Shown one piece after another: positions 59,716 to 64,000 of a stretch of 64,000 bases of DNA (position 1 is the first letter of the stretch; every line of letters begins with the position of its first letter). The notes beneath the pieces are model-generated. The model was not told the origin of the DNA. It did not search any database and was given only the letters and a program-made list of their open reading frames with translations. A program made the translations under genes and the position numbers. The DNA is from Galbula dea (taxonomy: Eukaryota > Chordata > Aves > Piciformes > Galbulidae): assembly GCA_013399015.1 (NCBI GenBank), contig VWZX01004771.1:762182-826181 (forward strand), given 5' to 3'.

Positions 59716-61306
59716 GTGAGTGACCACCCTTTATTCCTCTGATTGCCTTGTTCTGATTCCTAGAATCTTATCCTGTGTCTCATTAAATTAGGATCAAAAA
59801 TGCTCACTGATTGAGTTTCTGTAAATTACTGATTTTAAAGAATGTCAGATGGATTTGATCAGCAGAAGTCATTCCTGCAATGGATGATGTGACACTGAAA
59901 AGTGGACTACTGCAAGAAAGGACTTTAGAAGGAAACAATTTTTAGCAGCTTTGCTGTATAGCATATGGGACACATAGATGAAATTCAGGTTGTTGGTAGT
60001 GCTTTCAGTAATACCACATTTCTGTTTTACTGTGGAACACCAACTGTAATGAGTATGAGATTTATTTGTTTGAAGCCAGACAGTTGCTAGCTTATCAAAG
60101 AGTAACCAATTAAGAGTTGCATTCCCTGCTTTACAGTAAAATGGCTTCTCAACCCTCACCAAGACATTAAACTTCCCTCTGCCTTGGCTTAAGGATGTGT
60201 ACAGTAAGGGAAAGTTTCTTCACTTTTACAAAGCAGTTCAACACCCACATTTGAAAAGGGCTGTCTGACAATAAATGTACATACTAGTTATTAGGTGATG
60301 TGAATGTGAGATCTAGGACTGACAAAGAGATTTCACCTTAGACTTCTTGGGCTATTGCATCTCTCCTGCAAGCTTTGGGAAAAATAGTTTGCAGCCATTG
60401 AATTGATGAGGTAGAAAAACAGGGAAAGGCTTAGAGCTGGAAGAGACCACCAGAAGGGGTGCCAAAGCAAACCAGATCTGACCTGCCTTTAAAATGGGCT
60501 GTTTCAGATTTGCACTGAGAGACATAACATGGTTATCTTACCAGTTACCATCTTAATGGTGAGCTTTTATCTGTCCTTCTCTGTAGTACTCAGCAAATTT
60601 CAAGTGTTGTGACCATTTCCTGGCCTTTGACAATGTCATTGAGATTTCTGTATTGTAGTCTATACAGTGAACTAATGCAAAACTGTAACCAAGGAGCTTA
60701 TTTACAAGAAGAGTGTGTACCACACACGTCACACAACACAGGCAAGCACATACAGAGTTTGACTGATTATTAACCTAGCATCACACCAGGTACTGAAGAG
60801 CATAACCACCAAGGTCAGTGACAAAATATTTAGACTGCATGCAGAATAAGGCTGGATTAAAAAAAAAGAGCATGCAAGTTCAAGTAAAACCACACCCCAT
60901 TAAGATGGTAAAAATTCCTCTGCAGAAAACTTCTTAAGGAATGGGCTGGAAGCTTTGTGCATCTTTTGTGTTGGCTGAAGGGGAAGCACAAGAGGACTAC
61001 CTGAAGCTAGTCGAGCTTTCCTATGATCAGATTAGTTCCATTACAACAAAACATAAGAATTTTGGTCATGAACTAGGTTCTCATCAAGGTAACACTCTAA
61101 AACCAGAAGATGAAAAAGTGCTTTTTGCTCTGAAGTGCATTATGGTGCAGGGTAAAGGTCATGTATCCATGTCTATAGCTATTTTTGTATCCTCAGGGTA
61201 AAGTACCAATGACAGTTTATTGAGAACATGCTTAAACTGTTGCTTTGCTTCTCTGTAGTTTCCAACAGTGGAGATGACTGCATATCCATATATCCATTGG
61301 ATATAT

Positions 61307-61442
61307 GCTTTGAACCACGAATCCCCTTCTTGCCCTAAGTTTGCCTTTACATCACAGCACAGAAGCAGCTGTGGAAGGCATCCTAGAAGGGAACTGCCCA
61401 TACAGTAAATACAGCAAAGTGCTGAGCTGCTTCTGCAGCAAA
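61307..61442 (+). repeat. 136-bp direct repeat, copy A
   Basis: It runs from GCTTTGAACCACGAATCC to GCTTCTGCAGCAAA and matches 62534-62669 with six mismatches and no gap (about 96%). It is not CR1. The reading is unclear: two insertions of an unrecognised short repeat, or a local duplication whose middle has since diverged or been deleted. Confidence 0.9.
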
Positions 61443-61454
61443 CAATATACATAT

Positions 61455-61507
61455 GCAAATATAGATATATAAAAAAATATATAAATCCTTATATAAATCC
61501 ATATATC
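61455..61507. repeat. A/T-rich tract with ATATAAATCC units
   Basis: Directly after copy A of the 136-bp repeat: AAATATAGATATATAAA and two ATATAAATCC units, then CATATATCC, echoing CATATCCATATATCC just before copy A. Confidence 0.65.
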
Positions 61508-61707
61508 CAGTCAAAGGAGCATGTGCTGGGATAGAATCTGAGTGCAGGAGAAAATCTGAGGGGGATATACAGTTTGGGTGTATTCAGATATCTTCATTTG
61601 AAGATTATTCATATCATACTGAAACTGCATGATACACTTAACACCTTCCCACTCTGTGTTGTTGTTATCTACCTTCAATATAAGGGAGTTACTGGAATAT
61701 CTGAAAG

Positions 61708-61745
61708 GTTTGTTTTTTGGTTTTGGGGTTTGGGGTTTTTTTTTG
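61708..61745. repeat. G/T-rich tract
   Basis: GGTTTGTTTTTTGG, TTTTGGGGTTTGGGG and a T-run. Its composition is like 20481-20556. Confidence 0.7.
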
Positions 61746-61837
61746 AATCTTCTTAACCAGCTATTGATTTTAATTACATAATAAATGATACAGCAAATTT
61801 TCCTGACACCACTGTTTAAGGATATAACAGTTCATAC

Positions 61838-61903
61838 ATATGTGTGTGTATATATATATATGTATATGTATATATATCTATACACATGAAAATATATATA
61901 TTT
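61838..61903. repeat. TA/TG microsatellite, interrupted
   Basis: TATGTGTGTGTATATATATA, TATGTATATG and TATATATATC, then CATGAAAATATATATATT after an interruption. Confidence 0.85.
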
Positions 61904-62533
61904 TGAAAGTCAGGAGAAGCTGAATGGAAAAAGAATGTGCATAGAGGTATCCTTGTCAAATTATAAAAGAATAACTGTGTACACTTTACAGTCTTGGGTT
62001 CTGAGAACAATAACGAGAGTGTCAGGCAAAGTGCCAGCTTCACTTGCAGCTTCCCAGAGTGCCTGACTTCTTGTTTTTTACCATTCAGAAATAATGAGCT
62101 AATTACTTGCACAGATATCCAGGGATCACCCTCCTGTTTGTGAAACAAACAGTTTCTCAGGATTGTCATGGGCATGCAAAACATTTAGTGTTAGGTTTCT
62201 GTTTCAGAAATAGCAGAGAGGTGCCCAGCAACTGCCTGATGATTGTTTTGTAAGGGCCAAAGGTTTTTAGAAGTCAGTTGTGGAAGTTTATCTGAGAGGG
62301 ACATAATTAACCAGCTTGGTTGGGCCTTTTGAGACTTCCAGCAGAGGCAAAGGAAAGATGGTACAGTTGAACTCTGTCTTTTATCAAGAGATTATTTTGG
62401 ACCAATGCTGAAGTGAATCATGGGAAGGCCAGTGCTGTTCTCCTTCCTGCTGTGTAATTTCTCCAGGATAAGTAAAAGACTTCAGTCTCCAGGGTTATTG
62501 AGCTCCATCATCAAAATACATTAACTAAGGAAA

Positions 62534-62669
62534 GCTTTGAACCATGAATCCCCTTCTTGCCCTAAGTTTGCCTCTACATGACGGCACAGAAGAAGCTGTG
62601 GGAGGCATCCTAGAAGGGAACTGCCCATACAGTAAATACAGCAAAGTGCTGAGCTGCTTCTGCAGCAAA
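62534..62669 (+). repeat. 136-bp direct repeat, copy B
   Basis: The partner of 61307-61442, in the same orientation, 1091 bp further on, with identical length. The flanks are unrelated to those of copy A, and no target-site duplication is evident at either copy. Confidence 0.9.
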
Positions 62670-63445
62670 GTCAACAGCAGGGTTGTATTTAGGACATGTA
62701 TTTGTTAGAGTCAAAGTAGGAAGCCATTCCTTAAGAAGCAAACTGACCAGGTAGCAGTTGGCCAAAGGCTGGCTGTGTAGAGTCACCCTGCCAAAAAATA
62801 TCTGTGTTACAAGGGAGGGGAAACTGATTAAGAGAGACCTTAACAGCCATGAAGTTCACCCAGTCTGCCGGGGTGCCAAGGCTCTCAAGTTCTGAGTTCA
62901 CACAATCTTAATTCCTTGCTTGTTGAGCACAACTGCGTGTTGTTGGCAGAGGAAGGAGGGGAAAAAAAAGAATAATTCTTGGAAGTAAATATGCCTCTGT
63001 TAGTATGAATTTGCAGAACCCTTGACTGAGCCAAGAAAAACACCTTCCCTCCATATTAAGATGACATGTTACATTCTCTTGTCTACCTAGCTTTGAATGT
63101 TTAATGTTCTAGATATCCTTTCTGCTTTACATTGTCCAAAAGTGGCAAAGGCTTGGGAATTAAAAGTGGTTTAGTTCAGTGCAGGAGGTGAAATTTTTGG
63201 AAGGAGGTAACTTTCCTTTGAACAGATTTTGTGGCTTGTATATGACATTCTTTTCATCTAAAAAAAGCCTCTTTCTGATCTTTGATACTTCCTGAGGACT
63301 AACTTCTCCGATTCAGAGTGATTAGAACATACTGATTTTTCAAGTTTCATTTCTTTAACAATGGTTTCTGGGTGGTAAAAGACATCATCCTGGTGTGCTT
63401 GAATGGTCTTGCCACCAGGAGAAGTTGGACTGTAGAAGGTTTCCC

Positions 63446-64000
63446 AGAATCCCAGCGTAGCAGGGGTTGGAAGGGACCTCCGGAGATCATCTAGTCCAAT
63501 CCCCCTGCTAAAGCAGGGCCACCCAGAGCAGGTTGACCAGGATCACCTCCAGGTGGGTTTGAAATCTCTCCAGAAAAGGCGACTCCACAACCTCTCTGGG
63601 CAGCCTGGGCCAGGGCTCTGCCACCCTCACAGGAAAGAAATTCTCTCCTGTTCAGATGGAATCTCTTGGGTTCCAGTTTGTGCCCATTACCCCTTGTCCT
63701 GTTGCTGGGCACCGCTGTAAAGAGTCTGGCTCCATCCTCTTGACCCATTCAGATATTGATAAGCATAGAGCAGATCCTCTCTGGGGCTGCTCTTCTCCAG
63801 GCTAAGCAGCCCCAGGGCTCACAGCCTTTCCTCCTCCCAGAGATGCTTCAGTCCCCTCAGCATCTTCCCAGCCTCTGCTGGACTCTCTCTGGTAGTTCCT
63901 TGTCTCAAACTGAGGAGCCCAGAACTGGACCCGGTACTCCAGATGTGGTTTCACTAGGGCAGAGTAGAAGGGGAGAACCTCCCTCAAACTGCTGAGAGTG
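63446..64000 (-). mobile_element. CR1 LINE, antisense, continuing past the window end
   Basis: CCCAGAATCCCAGCGTAGCA, GGTTGGAAGGGACCTCCGGA, CCCCCTGCTAAAGCAGGGCC, CCTTGTCCTGTTGCTGGGCA, GGCTGCTCTTCTCCAGGCTA and GATGTGGTTTCACTAGGGCA are antisense CR1 3' UTR and ORF2. The minus-strand piece 63987-63802 still reads REVLPFYSALVKPHLEYRVQF. At least 555 bp; the 5' end is not seen. Confidence 0.95.

Larger units (their letters stand above)
59716..64000 (+). other. EXT2: EXT2 intron 13 (5' part)
   Basis: At least 4.3 kb. It contains two copies of a 136-bp unknown repeat (61307 and 62534), A/T-rich and G/T-rich simple tracts at 61.46-61.9 kb, and an antisense CR1 that runs off the end. 59.7-61.2 kb and 62.7-63.4 kb show no feature I can name. 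Confidence 0.85.

Noticed and set aside
60420..60480. GAGCTGGAAGAGACCACCAG, resembling an antisense CR1 3' end
   Set aside because: Only one short phrase matches and the expected TAGTCCAAC part does not follow; too weak to call.
60941..61201. 86-codon open frame with protein-like composition
   Set aside because: I could not match it to any family, and it has no donor or acceptor in frame with EXT2. Left unannotated, though a database search could settle it.

Overview
This is vertebrate nuclear DNA, almost certainly from a bird. The only protein-coding gene I can support is EXT2 (exostosin glycosyltransferase 2), on the + strand. Six consecutive coding exons, numbered 8 to 13 by analogy with the human gene, lie at 20317-20448, 32503-32692, 48293-48459, 57529-57672, 58291-58419 and 59633-59715. 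Their phases join without a frameshift or stop, all have AG acceptors and GT donors, and together they encode about residues 392-673 of a protein of roughly 718 residues. The start of the gene lies before base 1. The last coding exon, about 45 residues, lies beyond base 64000.

Layout: the 3' part of intron 7 (1-20316), intron 8 (12.1 kb), intron 9 (15.6 kb), intron 10 (9.1 kb), the short introns 11 (618 bp) and 12 (1213 bp), and the first 4.3 kb of intron 13. Exon 8 is the linker after the GT47 domain. Exons 9-13 are most of the C-terminal GT64 domain, including the DDD metal and UDP-sugar motif in exon 10 and the NCED catalytic segment plus an N-glycosylation sequon in exon 12. The product works in the Golgi as partner of EXT1 in the heparan sulfate polymerase.

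The avian call rests on CR1 retrotransposons. I mark about 30 CR1 fragments in both orientations, all 5'-truncated, several ending in the typical 3' repeat of the type ATTCTATGATTCTATGA. By my own summing of spans they cover about 9 kb, near 14% of the window, which is high for a bird and would fit a CR1-rich lineage such as woodpeckers and relatives; that lineage is only inferred. I see no SINE or complete endogenous retrovirus.

Structure that the gene and the CR1 copies do not explain: a 123/128-bp imperfect inverted repeat ending about 330 bp before exon 8; a 136-bp direct duplication in intron 13; a 41-bp TG...CA insert with a 5-bp target duplication inside a CR1 copy; a CR1 nested inside another CR1; and several A/T-rich, homeodomain-motif-rich blocks that look like conserved non-coding elements. 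The strongest of these is in intron 12, with retained CpGs. EXT2 adjoins ALX4 in vertebrates, so such blocks could be long-range enhancers. I found no previously undescribed protein system.
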